Counted from the stretch's first letter, positions 35,058-44,886 are shown. The stretch is 64,000 bases of DNA from Actinocatenispora comari (GCF_017312725.1 NZ_BOPO01000130.1:1-64000), one strand, 5' to 3'. Program-made: numbers and translations. The notes: generated from the letters alone by a model not told the origin.

Positions 35058-35528
35058 TCAGCGATCGGCCAGCGGTGGGCCGTCCCGGTCCGTGGACGCG
35101 GTCGGCTCGGTCAGCAGCGCGGTGGCGGTGTCGTGCACCTTCGTCAGGGCGGACAGCAGCGCGGCCCGCTCGTCGCCGGTGAGCCCGGCGGTGACCTGGT
35201 CCTCGAGCTGGCGTCGGGCCGCCTCGACGGGTTCCCGCAGGGCCTGGCCGGCGTCGGTGAGCCAGAGCCGCACGAGGCGGTTGTCCCGCTCGTCGGGGCG
35301 GCGGGTGATCCAGCCGGCGGTGACCATCCGGCCGGCCATCTTCACCACCGCCGGGGTGGTGACGCGGACCGCGGCGGCGATCTCCCCCGGGGTACGGCCG
35401 TCGCGTTCCCACAGCGCCGCGAGCAGGTGGTCCTGCCCGAGGTGCAGGCCGTGCCGCTGCATCGCCGCCTCGGCCAGCGCCCGCAGCGCCTTCGAGGTGC
35501 GGCCGTGCAGGTCCAACAGTTCGGGCAT
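35058..35528 (-). CDS. MarR-family regulator of the adjacent NAD(P)-binding protein
   Basis: A 156-residue winged-helix protein. RTPGEIAAAVRVTTPAVVKMAGRMVTAGWI is the helix-turn-helix and RRPDERDNRLVRLWLTDAG the wing. It is divergent from the NAD(P)-binding gene, and the 106 bases between them contain a palindrome and a degenerate second copy, so it probably represses both genes. ATG 35528 has GCGGAGG upstream. Confidence 0.88.
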   Translation of the reverse strand: MPELLDLHGRTSKALRALAEAAMQRHGLHLGQDHLLAALWERDGRTPGEIAAAVRVTTPAVVKMAGRMVTAGWITRRPDERDNRLVRLWLTDAGQALREPVEAARRQLEDQVTAGLTGDERAALLSALTKVHDTATALLTEPTASTDRDGPPLADR

Positions 35529-35557
35529 CGGTACCTCCGCGGCGGCCCGGGTGAGCG

Positions 35558-35617
35558 TTGACGCGATGTCGTTAACCGGTTATCGTTCTGCTCCGAGGGA
35601 CGTCATTAACCCGTAAA
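35558..35617 (+). promoter_or_regulatory. Promoter and operators for the NAD(P)-binding gene
   Basis: TTGACG (35558-35563), 17 bases and TATCGT (35581-35586) form a good promoter towards the NAD(P)-binding gene. A perfect palindrome TAACCGGTTA (35573-35582) overlaps the -10, and TTAACCCGTAAA (35606-35617) is a one-mismatch relative downstream. Two MarR dimers could bind here; that is inference. Confidence 0.65.
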
Positions 35618-35634
35618 CGATCTGGGGACTGCTC

Positions 35635-36483
35635 ATGCTACTGGTCACCGGTGCCACCGGAAACGTCGGCCGAGAACTCGTCCGTACCCTCGTCGAGCGC
35701 GGCGCGGAGGTCCGCGCCCTGGTGCGCGACCCGGCCCGCGCCGCCACGCTGCCGGACCGCGCCGAACGAGCGGTCGCCGACCTGGACGACCCCGGTACGC
35801 TCGCCCGCGCGTTCGACGGGGTCGACCGGCTGTTCCTGCTCACCCCCGGCATCGGGCTGACGCACACCGAGCACGCGGTGGCCGCCGCCCGCGCCGCCGG
35901 GGTGACCCACGTCGTGCAGCTCTCCTCGTACAACGTGCTCGGTGATCCGATGCCGGCGATGGGCCGATGGCACCACGAGCGGGAGGAACTGCTGCGCGCG
36001 TCCGGGATCCCGACCACGGTGCTGCGGCCCGGCGGGTACATGACGAACGCGTTCGACTGGCTGCCGACCATCCGCTCCGGCGGGTACGTGCTCGACCCGG
36101 TCGGGCCGGGGCGGTTCGCGCCGATCGATCCCGCCGACATCGCCGCGGTCGCCGCACTGGCGCTCACCGAGGACGGCCACGCCGGCGCCGCGTACACCCT
36201 GACCGGCGAGCAGACGTTCACGGTGACCGAGCAGGTCCGGGTACTGGCCGCGGCGCTCGGCCGGGACATCGCGATCCGGCCGATCGGTACGCCCGCCGAG
36301 ACGGTCGCCGCGCGCTTCCCGCACGGTGCCCCACCCGCGCTCGCCGAGGCGATCGTCGAGGGGTTCGCGCAGCTGCGTGCCGACACCGTCGGATTCCGTA
36401 CCGACACGGTGCGCACGCTGCTCGGCCGCGAGCCCGCCACCTTCGCCGACTGGTGCCGCCGCAACGCCCACCGGTTCGGCTGA
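35635..36483 (+). CDS. NmrA-like NAD(P)-binding protein (atypical SDR)
   Basis: A 282-residue Rossmann protein. The dinucleotide loop is GATGNVG at 6-12, followed by ALVRDPARAATLP, which suggests NADP(H). VDRLFLLTPG and VVQLSSYNVLGDPMPAMGRWHHERE replace the usual YxxxK active site, as in NmrA/QOR2-type sensors or quinone reductases. Divergent control by a MarR regulator fits an oxidative or electrophile response. ATG 35635 follows a weak ribosome site. It converges on the LOG gene. Confidence 0.82.
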   Translation: MLLVTGATGNVGRELVRTLVERGAEVRALVRDPARAATLPDRAERAVADLDDPGTLARAFDGVDRLFLLTPGIGLTHTEHAVAAARAAGVTHVVQLSSYNVLGDPMPAMGRWHHEREELLRASGIPTTVLRPGGYMTNAFDWLPTIRSGGYVLDPVGPGRFAPIDPADIAAVAALALTEDGHAGAAYTLTGEQTFTVTEQVRVLAAALGRDIAIRPIGTPAETVAARFPHGAPPALAEAIVEGFAQLRADTVGFRTDTVRTLLGREPATFADWCRRNAHRFG

Positions 36484-36514
36484 CCCGGCGGGCGCCGATC
36501 CGCGGCACCCCGGG

Positions 36515-37072
36515 TCAGTGCGGGCCGGCGGCGAGGGCGGCCTCCAGCACGTCGACCGCGGCCGGTACGTCGTGCACCACCCGCAGCAGGTCGCGGGCGT
36601 CGGCCGACAGGAACCTGTCCCGGACCAGGGTGTCCACATAGGACATCAGGCCGTCGTAGAAGCCGTCGGGGGACAGCAACGCGATCGGCTTGTGGTGCAG
36701 CCCGAGGTGCCCGGTGGTCCACACCTCGAACAGCTCGTCCATGGTGCCGACGCCGCCGGGCAGGGTGAGGAACGCGTCCGCGGTGGCGATCATCCGGTTC
36801 TTGCGCTCGGCCATGTCGGTGGTGACGACCAGCTCGTCGGAGCCGACGTCGGCGATCTCCCGGCCGTACAGCACCTCCGGGATCACGCCGTAGGTCCGGC
36901 CGCCGGCCGCGCGGCAGCCGGCCACCAGCGCGCCCATCATGCCGACGCTGCCGCCGCCGGACACCAGCAGGTGGCCGCGCCGGGCCAGCTCGGCGCCGGT
37001 GTCGGCGGCCAGGTCCAGGTAGGTCTTGCTCACCAGCGTGGACGAACCGCAGAACACCCCGATCGCGGCCAT
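36515..37072 (-). CDS. LOG family protein (cytokinin-riboside phosphoribohydrolase type)
   Basis: A 185-residue Rossmann-like protein with the LOG motifs GVFCGSSTLVS, SGGGSVGMMGALVAG and LPGGVGTMDELFEVWT (PGGxGTxxE). Family members hydrolyse nucleoside 5'-monophosphates to base and ribose 5-phosphate; the M. tuberculosis neighbour Rv1205 makes cytokinins. Its start lies one base after the stop of a second, larger LOG gene, so both are probably one transcript. It is the smaller, classical form. Confidence 0.9.
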   Translation of the reverse strand: MAAIGVFCGSSTLVSKTYLDLAADTGAELARRGHLLVSGGGSVGMMGALVAGCRAAGGRTYGVIPEVLYGREIADVGSDELVVTTDMAERKNRMIATADAFLTLPGGVGTMDELFEVWTTGHLGLHHKPIALLSPDGFYDGLMSYVDTLVRDRFLSADARDLLRVVHDVPAAVDVLEAALAAGPH

Positions 37073-37073
37073 C

Positions 37074-37907
37074 TCAGCCCTCCACCGGCGGCTCGGTGGT
37101 GTGCGGGTCCGGCTGCCGGGCGTCGCGCGCCTGGTCGCTCTCCAGCACCCACGCCACCGCCTCGTCGACGTCGTCGGTGACCCGGACCAGATCCAGGTCG
37201 GACGGGTTGATCGTGCCGGCTGGCACCATCGTGTCGCGCAGCCAGTCGAGCAGCCCCTGCCAGTACGAGCGGCCGAGCAGGATGACGGGGAACCAGGTGA
37301 CGCGCTTGGTCTGCACCAGCGTCAACGCCTCGAACAGCTCGTCCATGGTGCCGAACCCGCCGGGCAGCACGCAGAACGCGCTCGCGTACTTGACGAACAT
37401 CGTCTTGCGGACGAAGAAGTACCGGAAGTTGATGCCCAGGTCGACCCAGTCGTTGAGACCGTGCTCGAACGGCAGCTCGATGCCCAGGCCGACCGCCGTG
37501 CCACCGGCGAGGCTCGCGCCCTTGTTCGCCGCCTCCATGGCGCCGGGGCCACCGCCGGTGATCACCGCGTACCCGGCCCGGGCGAGCGCGGCGGACAGCT
37601 CCTCGGCCATCCGGTACTCCTCGGTGCCCGGCTTGGTGCGGGCCGAGCCGAACACGCTGACCGCCGGGCCGAGCTCGGCCAGCGCGCCGAACCCCTCGAC
37701 GAACTCGGACTGGATCCGCAGCACCCGCCACGGGTCGGTGTGCACCCAGTCGACCGGCTCGCGGGAGTCCAGCAGGCGCTGGTCGACCATGCTGCGGGGC
37801 AGCGACGCGCGGCGCAGCACCACCGGGCCGCGCTGCCAGCTCGGCCCCTTCACCGACCGGTCCCGATCGGTCGGCCGCCCCTCGTCCACCCCGGATCCGT
37901 CACTCAT
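37074..37907 (-). CDS. Second, longer LOG family protein
   Basis: A 277-residue LOG/TIGR00730 paralog. After a 65-residue extension come AVSVFGSARTKPG, VITGGGPGAMEAANKG and VLPGGFGTMDELFEALTLVQT. The charged extension and the longer C-terminus put it in the group II LOG-like class. Start ATG 37907 has GGAGG very close; GTG 37916 in frame is an alternative. It is upstream of the short LOG gene by one base. Whether both act on the same nucleotide is unknown. Confidence 0.88.
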   Translation of the reverse strand: MSDGSGVDEGRPTDRDRSVKGPSWQRGPVVLRRASLPRSMVDQRLLDSREPVDWVHTDPWRVLRIQSEFVEGFGALAELGPAVSVFGSARTKPGTEEYRMAEELSAALARAGYAVITGGGPGAMEAANKGASLAGGTAVGLGIELPFEHGLNDWVDLGINFRYFFVRKTMFVKYASAFCVLPGGFGTMDELFEALTLVQTKRVTWFPVILLGRSYWQGLLDWLRDTMVPAGTINPSDLDLVRVTDDVDEAVAWVLESDQARDARQPDPHTTEPPVEG

Positions 37908-38087
37908 GGCCTCCACGTTAACCAGCGGGAGACCCCGACGCCGGAACCACCCGCCGACCGTCTCACCGGCACGCCCGACACCCGCATCGCGCCGCGTCGC
38001 CCGCGTGTCGTGCGACTCGATCGTGCGCGGTACGGGGGGGAAGCCGCTCGGCGGCCGGCGCGATCGACGTGGCCGGGCGCCGGGTGG

Positions 38088-39158
38088 TCAGGAGAGCCAG
38101 CGGCGGAGCGCCTCGGCGCCGGCCCGGATGCGCGGGATCTCGACCCGCTCGTCCCGGGCGTGCGCGACGTTCGGATCGCCGGGGCCGTAGTTGAGCGCCG
38201 GGATGCCGATGGCGGCGAACCGGGCCACGTCGGTCCAGCCGAACTTGCCGCGCGGCTTCGTACCGATCGCGGCCAGGAACTCCGCCGCGGCCGGCTCGGA
38301 CAGCCCGGGCAGCGCGCCGGGCGCCGAGTCGGTGATCTCGATGTGCACCGGCAGCCCGGCGAACACCTCGCGCACGTGGGCGTGCGCCTCCGCCTCGGTA
38401 CGGTCCGGGGCGAACCGGAAGTTCACGTCGATGGTGCACTCGTCCGGGACGATGTTGCCGGCCACCCCGCCGGCGATGCGGACCGCGTTCAGCCCCTCCC
38501 GGTACTCGCAGCCGTCGATCACCACGGTGCGCGGCGAGTACGCCCGGAGCCGGTCCAGCGCCTCGCCGGCGGCGTGGATCGCGTTGCTGCCGAGCCAGCT
38601 GCGGGCCGAGTGCGCCCGCACCCCGGTGGTGGTCAGCCGGGCCCGCATCGTCCCCTGGCAGCCGGCCTCGATCTCGCCGTACGTGCCCTCCAGCAGGATG
38701 GCGAAGTCGGCGGCGAGCCAGTCGGGCCGGGTGCGGGCGATCCGGTTCAGGCCGTTGCGCTCGGCCTCGACCTCCTCGCAGTCGTAGAACAGGTACGTGA
38801 CGTCGTGCCGCGGCGCCGGCAGCGTCACCGCGAGGTGCAGCGCCAGCGCGTCACCGGACTTCATGTCGCTGGTACCGCAGCCCCACAGCACGTCGCCGTC
38901 CACCCGGGCCGGCAGGTTGTCCGCGATCGGCACCGTGTCGAGGTGGCCGGCGAGCACGACCCGCCGCTCCCGCCCCAACTCGGTACGGGCGCAGAGCACG
39001 TTGCCGTCACGCTGCACGGCCAGGTGCGGCGCCGAGCGCAGCGCCCGTTCGACGGTGTCGGTGATGCGTTGCTCGTCGCCGGACACCGACTCGATGTCCA
39101 CCAGCGCCCGGGTCAACGCCACCGGATCGGCCAGCGTCTCGCTACTCAAACTGTCCAC
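38088..39158 (-). CDS. dapE: Succinyl-diaminopimelate desuccinylase
   Basis: M20 zinc peptidase-family enzyme of 356 residues, cleaving N-succinyl-LL-diaminopimelate in lysine and peptidoglycan precursor synthesis. H72 and D74 in AGHLDTVP, D98 in GTSDMKSG, the E128-E129 pair in YDCEEVEAE and a late His in [15 protein letters not shown] form the metal/catalytic set. GTG 39158 is the start. dapD lies 3.9 kb away and dapC beyond it, so three succinylase-branch genes cluster here, as in mycobacteria (Rv1202). Confidence 0.92.
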   Translation of the reverse strand: MDSLSSETLADPVALTRALVDIESVSGDEQRITDTVERALRSAPHLAVQRDGNVLCARTELGRERRVVLAGHLDTVPIADNLPARVDGDVLWGCGTSDMKSGDALALHLAVTLPAPRHDVTYLFYDCEEVEAERNGLNRIARTRPDWLAADFAILLEGTYGEIEAGCQGTMRARLTTTGVRAHSARSWLGSNAIHAAGEALDRLRAYSPRTVVIDGCEYREGLNAVRIAGGVAGNIVPDECTIDVNFRFAPDRTEAEAHAHVREVFAGLPVHIEITDSAPGALPGLSEPAAAEFLAAIGTKPRGKFGWTDVARFAAIGIPALNYGPGDPNVAHARDERVEIPRIRAGAEALRRWLS

Positions 39159-39201
39159 CGCCGCACCCTACGTCAGCGGCCGGTCCCCCGGCGCCGACCG
39201 G

Positions 39202-40947
39202 TCACGACCCCTTGACGTAGACGTCGGTGAAGACGGGGGTGGCGAGCACCTTGGAGAGGACCACGCCGCCGACCCGGGATCCGTTGACACCGACGAAGTT
39301 CGAGTCGTACGCCGGAACCGCCGCGGCGGTGTCCGTGACGATCTGCTGGTCGAGCCTGCCCCACTGCGACGCGGCCTGCGCGAACGGCAGCGCGTTGATC
39401 CGGTCGATCTGCTTGTTCACCGCCGGATCGTTGAGGTAGGAGGTGTCGGAGTTGCCCTGCGGTTGCAGCCCGCGGCCGTCGAACAGCGGCGGCAGCACGG
39501 TCGACCCGCTCGGCCAGTCGGCCGCCCAGTTCGCCAGGTAGAAGTCCCACGGGTTGTCCCGCCGCTGCTGGCTGGAGTAGAACGTGGCCGCGTCGATCGG
39601 CGACAGCGAGATCCGGAAGCCCGCCTTCTCGAACGCCGCCTTCACCACCGTCGCCTGCTTCTGCCCCTCGGCGTTGTTCTCGTACCCGTACACGAGCTTG
39701 GGGTGCTTGCCGCCCAACAGTTTCCGCGCCTTCGCCGGGTCGCCGTTCGGCCCGGACGGGTACGCGTCGTACTGGTGGTAGCCGATCGTGGCCGGCGACA
39801 GCATCGTCGTGGTGGGGCTGCCGCGCAACGGGCCGCCGACCACCTGCACCAGCCCGGCCCGGTTGATCGCGTACTCCATCGCCTTGCGCACCTGCAGATC
39901 CTTGACCCGCTGGGTGTTGATCGCGAGGTACTGCACGAACGAGGTGAGGCCCTTGGTGCTGCGGGCCGCGACGTCACCGGTGACCTTCGACAGCAGCTGC
40001 TGCGGCACGCTGTTCTGCGAGATCGAGTACCGCGCGTCGCCGGAGTCGGCGATCTCCTGGTTGGCCTGCAACTCGTCGGTCAGCCCCATCTTGACGACCA
40101 GCTCGTCCGGGTAGGCGTGCCGGATCGGGTCGGTGGCCGGATCCCAGTACTTGTTGCGCACCAGCGTCAGCTTGCTGCCCTTGGCATAGCCGGCGATCCG
40201 GTACGGCCCGGACGAGAACGGCGCCAGATCGTACTTCTGCCTGGTGTCCCTGGCCTTCGGCACCGGCACGGTGGTACCCATCGACGCCGCGAACGGCAGG
40301 TCGCAGTGCGGCTTGGCGAACGTGAACGTCAGCGTCTGCCCGGCGACCGTGACGCCGGGCGGCACCGCCGCTCCCCCGTCGTACGGCCCGTGGTACTTCG
40401 CGTTGTAGTCCGGCGAGTTCGCCAGCCACTGCTGGAGGTAGTGCGGCCCGTCGGCTTCGAACGAGGCGAACGAGCGGGCCACCCCGTACGCCACGTCGGC
40501 GGCGGTGATGGTGCTGCCGTCGGCGTACTTCAGGCCGTGCTTGAGAGTGAACCGCCACGTCGTGCAGTCGTGGTGCACGTCGGTACCGGGCGTGGTCGCG
40601 AGGTCACCCACCAGCGTCAGGTTGCCCTTCGAGTCCTGACGGAACGAGGTGAGCGGCCGGGCGAACTCCTGCTCGATCGCGAACTCCCGGATCGAGTACG
40701 TGCGCTGCGGGTCCAGGTGGTCGTAGTCGCTGTCCTGCAACAGGTCGATGGTGCCGCCCTTGCGCGCGCCCGCCACCGCGGGCGCCGGCCCGCGCGAGTC
40801 GGCCGGATTCGTCGCGATCCCACCGGAGATCTGCGCGCGCGGCGTCGTACCACCGTGCTCGCCGGTGTTCTTCGAACAGCCCGCGAGTGCCGTCACCGTC
40901 ACCCCGAGTGCGAGCGCTGCCACCGCGAACCGGGTCGGTCGTCCCAT
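39202..40947 (-). CDS. SBP_bac_5 solute-binding lipoprotein, isolated copy (paralog of the 52-63 kb array)
   Basis: Oligopeptide-type extracytoplasmic binding protein of 581 residues. The signal peptide ends in LAGC with lipid C24, followed by SKNTG as in most array copies. Family segments include GGTIDLLQDSDYDHLDPQ, the SBP_bac_5 signature region ADVAYGVARSF, FSSGPYRIAGY and DWPSGSTVLPPLFDGR. ATG 40947 has GAGG upstream. No permease or ATPase accompanies it. It is divergent from an S9 prolyl oligopeptidase gene across 94 bases, which suggests peptide capture and breakdown are regulated together. Confidence 0.88.
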   Translation of the reverse strand: MGRPTRFAVAALALGVTVTALAGCSKNTGEHGGTTPRAQISGGIATNPADSRGPAPAVAGARKGGTIDLLQDSDYDHLDPQRTYSIREFAIEQEFARPLTSFRQDSKGNLTLVGDLATTPGTDVHHDCTTWRFTLKHGLKYADGSTITAADVAYGVARSFASFEADGPHYLQQWLANSPDYNAKYHGPYDGGAAVPPGVTVAGQTLTFTFAKPHCDLPFAASMGTTVPVPKARDTRQKYDLAPFSSGPYRIAGYAKGSKLTLVRNKYWDPATDPIRHAYPDELVVKMGLTDELQANQEIADSGDARYSISQNSVPQQLLSKVTGDVAARSTKGLTSFVQYLAINTQRVKDLQVRKAMEYAINRAGLVQVVGGPLRGSPTTTMLSPATIGYHQYDAYPSGPNGDPAKARKLLGGKHPKLVYGYENNAEGQKQATVVKAAFEKAGFRISLSPIDAATFYSSQQRRDNPWDFYLANWAADWPSGSTVLPPLFDGRGLQPQGNSDTSYLNDPAVNKQIDRINALPFAQAASQWGRLDQQIVTDTAAAVPAYDSNFVGVNGSRVGGVVLSKVLATPVFTDVYVKGS

Positions 40948-41041
40948 CACACACCGCCTCACCATCGCCGAACCTCGGCGCTGGAACTTGTCTAGCATTG
41001 CCGGACAGGTCAGGAAAAGTGGGCGGCGACAGGAGCACAGA

Positions 41042-43000
41042 GTGGGAATCGACAGCACGACCCGCCGGATCGTCGAGGAGCACTTCACCGCGCTGTACGG
41101 CTCGGCGTTCGGCCGGCTGGGTCAGGTGCTCGCGGTGGACGCCGCACCGGACGGCCGGCGCGCCGCGGTGATCGGCGAGGTGCGGTCCGCCTGGCGGGAC
41201 CGGCCCGACACGGTGCTGCACCTGGTCGACCTCGGCACCGGCGCGACGACCCGGCTCGGCAGCGGCGGCGACGTCTGTCCACAGTGGTCACCGGACGGCG
41301 CTCGGCTCGCCGTGGTCACCGCCGGCGCCGCCCGGCTGGTCGACCCGGATACCGGCGCCGACACCCCGGCTCCCGCGGTGACCGGCACCGTCGAGTACCT
41401 GCGCTGGGCGCCGGACGCGCGGCGGCTGCTGCTCGGCGTGCACCGCCCGGCATCCGGTGTCGGCGGCGGCGACGCGCCCACGGTCACCGGCACCGGCGCC
41501 GACCGGGGCGAGCGCGGCCTGTGGGTCTGGGACACCGCAACGGACTCCGTCCACCGGCTGACGGTGACCGGCGCGGTGTGGGAGGCCGACTGGTGCGGCA
41601 CCGAACGGATCGCCGCGGTGGTCTCCGACCACCCCACCGAGAACTCCTGGTACACCGCCACGCTCACGCTGATCGAGGTGGCCGGCGGGCAGCGGGTCGG
41701 GTACCGGTCGGACCGGCAGCTCGCGCTGCCCGCCGGCGCGCCGGACGGCTCCGCGGTCGCGTTCGTCGAGTCCTGGTGCTCCGACCGCGGCGTGGTCGCC
41801 GGTCGGCTCAGGCTGCTCGACCCGGCCACCGGCCAGGTGTCCGATGTGGACACCCACGGCGTCGACGTCACCGACCTGCACTGGCGCGATGCGCTGTGGT
41901 ACACCGGGATCCGTGAACCCGAGACGGCTGTCGGCGTGGTCTCCGGGACCGGTGTCGAGCACGTTCCGGCACGGCCGGCGGTGCCGACCGTCGCCGCCAC
42001 CGCCCCGGTCGCCGGGCGGCGGTCGAGCGACGAGATCTGGTCCGGCACCGACACGATCGGCCAGTTCCTGCCGGCGCTGGCGCCACTGCCCGGGCGACGG
42101 TTCGTCGCCGTCCACTCCAGCTACACGCAACCGCACCAGCTGGTGGCCTTCGGCGAGGACGGTGGCCCGCGCACCGTGCTGGCCGCCGGGCACGACGGGG
42201 ACCACCGGGTCCGGGACCGCGCCGGTACACTGTCCTATGTGGACTGGTTGGCTCCGGACGGCCTGCGGATCGGCGGTTTCCTCGCCCGGCCGGACGGACC
42301 CGGGCCGCATCCGCTGGTGCTGCATGTGCACGGTGGGCCGGTACTCGCCTTCCGGAACCGCTGGCAGCTCTCGCTTCCGGTGGTGCCACTGCTCGTCGCG
42401 CAGGGCTACGCGGTGCTGTCGGTCAACCCGCGCGGTTCCACCGGCCGGGGCCGCGAGTACGTCGACCGGGTCGTCGGCGACATGGGCGGCGCGGACGCCG
42501 GCGACCTGCTCGCCGGAGTCGACGCGATGATCGACCGCGGCGTCACCGAACCCGGCCGGATCGGCGTCACCGGGCACAGCTACGGCGGCTTCATGTCCTG
42601 CTGGCTGGTCGGCGCGCACCCGGACCGGTTCGCCGCCGCGGTCGCCGCGTCCTCGGTCACCGACTGGTACGTGCAGCACTTCGCCTCGGAGATCGGCTGG
42701 TTCGACGTGGCGTTCCTCGGCGCGACGCCGGACACGCCGGGTGGCCCGCACTTCACCCGCAGCCCGCTGTCGCTCGCGCACCGGGTACGCACCCCGACGC
42801 TGCTGTTCGCCGGGGCCGACGACACCGGCGTACCACCGGTGCAGTCGACCGAGTTCGCCACCGCGCTGGCCGAGTCGGGCACCCCGGTCGAACACGTCCG
42901 GTACCCGAACGAAGGGCACGTGACGCGCGGTCAGCGGGCGATTCTGGACCAGCACGCCCGGCTGCTGGACTGGTTCACCCGGTACCTGCCGACCGGCTGA
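41042..43000 (+). CDS. S9 family peptidase (prolyl oligopeptidase/acylaminoacyl peptidase type)
   Basis: A 652-residue serine peptidase. The first 400 residues form a WD/TolB-like beta-propeller (WSPDGARLAVVTAG, LRWAPDARRLLLGV). The C-terminal alpha/beta-hydrolase domain carries S513 in VTGHSYGGFMSC, D593 or D594 in AGADDTGVPP and H626 in NEGHVTRG. There is no signal peptide, so it acts inside the cell on short peptides. GTG 41042 has AGGAG at good spacing; upstream in-frame codons would overlap the divergent lipoprotein gene. Confidence 0.9.
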   Translation: MGIDSTTRRIVEEHFTALYGSAFGRLGQVLAVDAAPDGRRAAVIGEVRSAWRDRPDTVLHLVDLGTGATTRLGSGGDVCPQWSPDGARLAVVTAGAARLVDPDTGADTPAPAVTGTVEYLRWAPDARRLLLGVHRPASGVGGGDAPTVTGTGADRGERGLWVWDTATDSVHRLTVTGAVWEADWCGTERIAAVVSDHPTENSWYTATLTLIEVAGGQRVGYRSDRQLALPAGAPDGSAVAFVESWCSDRGVVAGRLRLLDPATGQVSDVDTHGVDVTDLHWRDALWYTGIREPETAVGVVSGTGVEHVPARPAVPTVAATAPVAGRRSSDEIWSGTDTIGQFLPALAPLPGRRFVAVHSSYTQPHQLVAFGEDGGPRTVLAAGHDGDHRVRDRAGTLSYVDWLAPDGLRIGGFLARPDGPGPHPLVLHVHGGPVLAFRNRWQLSLPVVPLLVAQGYAVLSVNPRGSTGRGREYVDRVVGDMGGADAGDLLAGVDAMIDRGVTEPGRIGVTGHSYGGFMSCWLVGAHPDRFAAAVAASSVTDWYVQHFASEIGWFDVAFLGATPDTPGGPHFTRSPLSLAHRVRTPTLLFAGADDTGVPPVQSTEFATALAESGTPVEHVRYPNEGHVTRGQRAILDQHARLLDWFTRYLPTG

Positions 43001-43057
43001 CGGTACGGTCGGCGCCTTCTCCCGGCACGCCGCCGCGGCACCGGTACGGTGGTCCGG

Positions 43058-44053
43058 GTGACGACGAAGCCTACTTCCGCCTGGGGTGTCGGGATCGCCA
43101 CCGTCGAGGTCGACGGCACCATCCTGGACACCTGGTTCCCCGCCGCCAAGCTCGGGCTCGGCGCGCCGCCGTTCGGGGTCGAGCGCGCCGGTACCGCGCA
43201 GCTCGACGCCGCGGAGGCGGCCGAGGTGCTGGGCGGGCAGCTCGCCGCGACGCTGGGCCGCGACGAGGTCCGCGACGTGCGTACCGTCGCGGTCGCCACG
43301 GTGATCGGCGCGCTCGGCGAGCCGCCGGCCGACGCCGTCGACGGGTACCTGCGCCTGCACCTGCTGTCGCACCGGCACATCCGGCCGCACGAGGCGAACC
43401 TGACCGGCATCTTCGGGGTGCTGGCCAACGTCGCCTGGACCGACCTCGGCCCGGTCGCCGCCGACCGGGTCGACGCGGTCCGGCTCGCTGCCCGCAGCGC
43501 CGGGCACCGGCTCACGGTGTCCAGTGTGGACAAGTTCCCGCGGATGACCGACTACGTGGTGCCGACCGGGGTGCGCATCGGCGACGCCGACCGGGTTCGG
43601 CTCGGCGCCCACCTCGCCGCCGGTACCACCGTGATGCACGAGGGTTTCGTCAACTACAACGCCGGCACGCTCGGCGCCTCCATGGTGGAGGGCCGCATCT
43701 CGCAGGGCGTCGTGGTCGGCGACGGTTCCGACGTCGGGGGCGGCTCCTCGATCATGGGCACCCTGTCCGGCGGCGGTACCGAGGTGGTCCGGATCGGCGA
43801 GCGCTGCCTGCTCGGCGCGAACGCCGGCATCGGCATCTCGCTCGGCGACGACTGCGTGGTCGAGGCCGGTTGCTACGTCACCGCCGGCGCGAAGCTGACC
43901 CTGCCGGACGGCAGCACGGTCAAGGCCCGCGAGCTGTCCGGCCAGTCGAACCTGCTGCTGCGCCGCAACTCGCTCACCGGCGCGCTGGAGGCGGTGCCGC
44001 GCGCCGGCCGTACCGGCATCGCCCTCAACACCGAGCTGCACGCGCACAACTGA
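43058..44053 (+). CDS. dapD: Tetrahydrodipicolinate N-succinyltransferase
   Basis: Left-handed beta-helix acyltransferase of 331 residues that succinylates tetrahydrodipicolinate. [55 protein letters not shown] and [13 protein letters not shown] match the mycobacterial DapD type almost block by block. The N-terminal domain (about 1-110) is the actinobacterial form. GTG 43058 has GGTGG five bases upstream; GTG 43049 in frame is possible and adds three residues. The gene follows the S9 peptidase by 57 bases. Confidence 0.94.
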   Translation: MTTKPTSAWGVGIATVEVDGTILDTWFPAAKLGLGAPPFGVERAGTAQLDAAEAAEVLGGQLAATLGRDEVRDVRTVAVATVIGALGEPPADAVDGYLRLHLLSHRHIRPHEANLTGIFGVLANVAWTDLGPVAADRVDAVRLAARSAGHRLTVSSVDKFPRMTDYVVPTGVRIGDADRVRLGAHLAAGTTVMHEGFVNYNAGTLGASMVEGRISQGVVVGDGSDVGGGSSIMGTLSGGGTEVVRIGERCLLGANAGIGISLGDDCVVEAGCYVTAGAKLTLPDGSTVKARELSGQSNLLLRRNSLTGALEAVPRAGRTGIALNTELHAHN

Positions 44054-44139
44054 CCGGCCGGCGGCGGAATATCGGTTACGACGAGGTGCGTGGCGTTGGC
44101 AGAATGACGGCCCCAACGCCACGTACCGCAAGGAGACCC

Positions 44140-44850
44140 GTGACCGAAGTCGTGTTCGGCGAGTTCGCCGATCTCATCCGTACCGTCGGCGGCGACCCGC
44201 TGATGGCCGCACTCCCCGACGTGCTGCGCGCACAGCACCCCACCGGCCCCGCCCTCGACCTCGGCGCCGGTACCGGCATCGGTACGGTGGCGCTGGCCGA
44301 GGCGCTGCCCGCCTCGCCGGTGATCGCGATCGAGCGCGATCCCGAGATGCGCACCGCGCTGCTGACCCGCCTCGCCGCCCGCCCCGACCTGCGCGACCGG
44401 GTGACCGTGCTGCCCGGCGACGCGCTCGCCGACCCCGAGCCCGGCCCGTGGGGCCTGGCGCTCGCCATCCACCTGGTCTGCCAGCTCGACCCGGACCAGC
44501 GCCGGCAACTGCTCGCGCTGCTGGCCGATCGGCTCGCCCCCGACGGCGTCGCGGTCCTGGACCGGCACTACGGCGTGGCCGACCCGAAGCCGGTGCCGGA
44601 GACGGTCAGCGCGACCGTACGGCAGGGCGACTGCGAGTACCAGCGGGTGTTCGCCGCCACCGCGGAGCCGGACCGCATCCACGCCCGCAACACGTACCGG
44701 CTGGTCCGGGGCGGGACAGTGCTCGCCGAGCGCGTCGTCGACACCACCGTGTACGCCTCGGACGAGGCCACCGTGCTGGCCGAAGCGGCGGACGCCGGCC
44801 TGCGCCACGAGTTCGCCGGCGAGCGGCTGGTCCTGCTCCGCCGGGCCTGA
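44140..44850 (+). CDS. SAM-dependent methyltransferase
   Basis: Class I methyltransferase-like protein, 236 residues. Motif I is LDLGAGTGIGTVALAEALP, the acidic strand end is VIAIERDPEM, and LPGDALAD follows. The C-terminal half, with DRHYGVADPKPVPETVSATVRQGDCEYQR, has no substrate signature I know. GTG 44140 has AAGGAG five bases upstream and is preferred over an in-frame ATG at 44104. It converges on dapC with 36 bases between, and the substrate cannot be inferred. Confidence 0.82.
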   Translation: MTEVVFGEFADLIRTVGGDPLMAALPDVLRAQHPTGPALDLGAGTGIGTVALAEALPASPVIAIERDPEMRTALLTRLAARPDLRDRVTVLPGDALADPEPGPWGLALAIHLVCQLDPDQRRQLLALLADRLAPDGVAVLDRHYGVADPKPVPETVSATVRQGDCEYQRVFAATAEPDRIHARNTYRLVRGGTVLAERVVDTTVYASDEATVLAEAADAGLRHEFAGERLVLLRRA

Positions 44851-44886
44851 CCGGCCGGCCCACGTCCCGGCCGCACGGCCGGAGCG

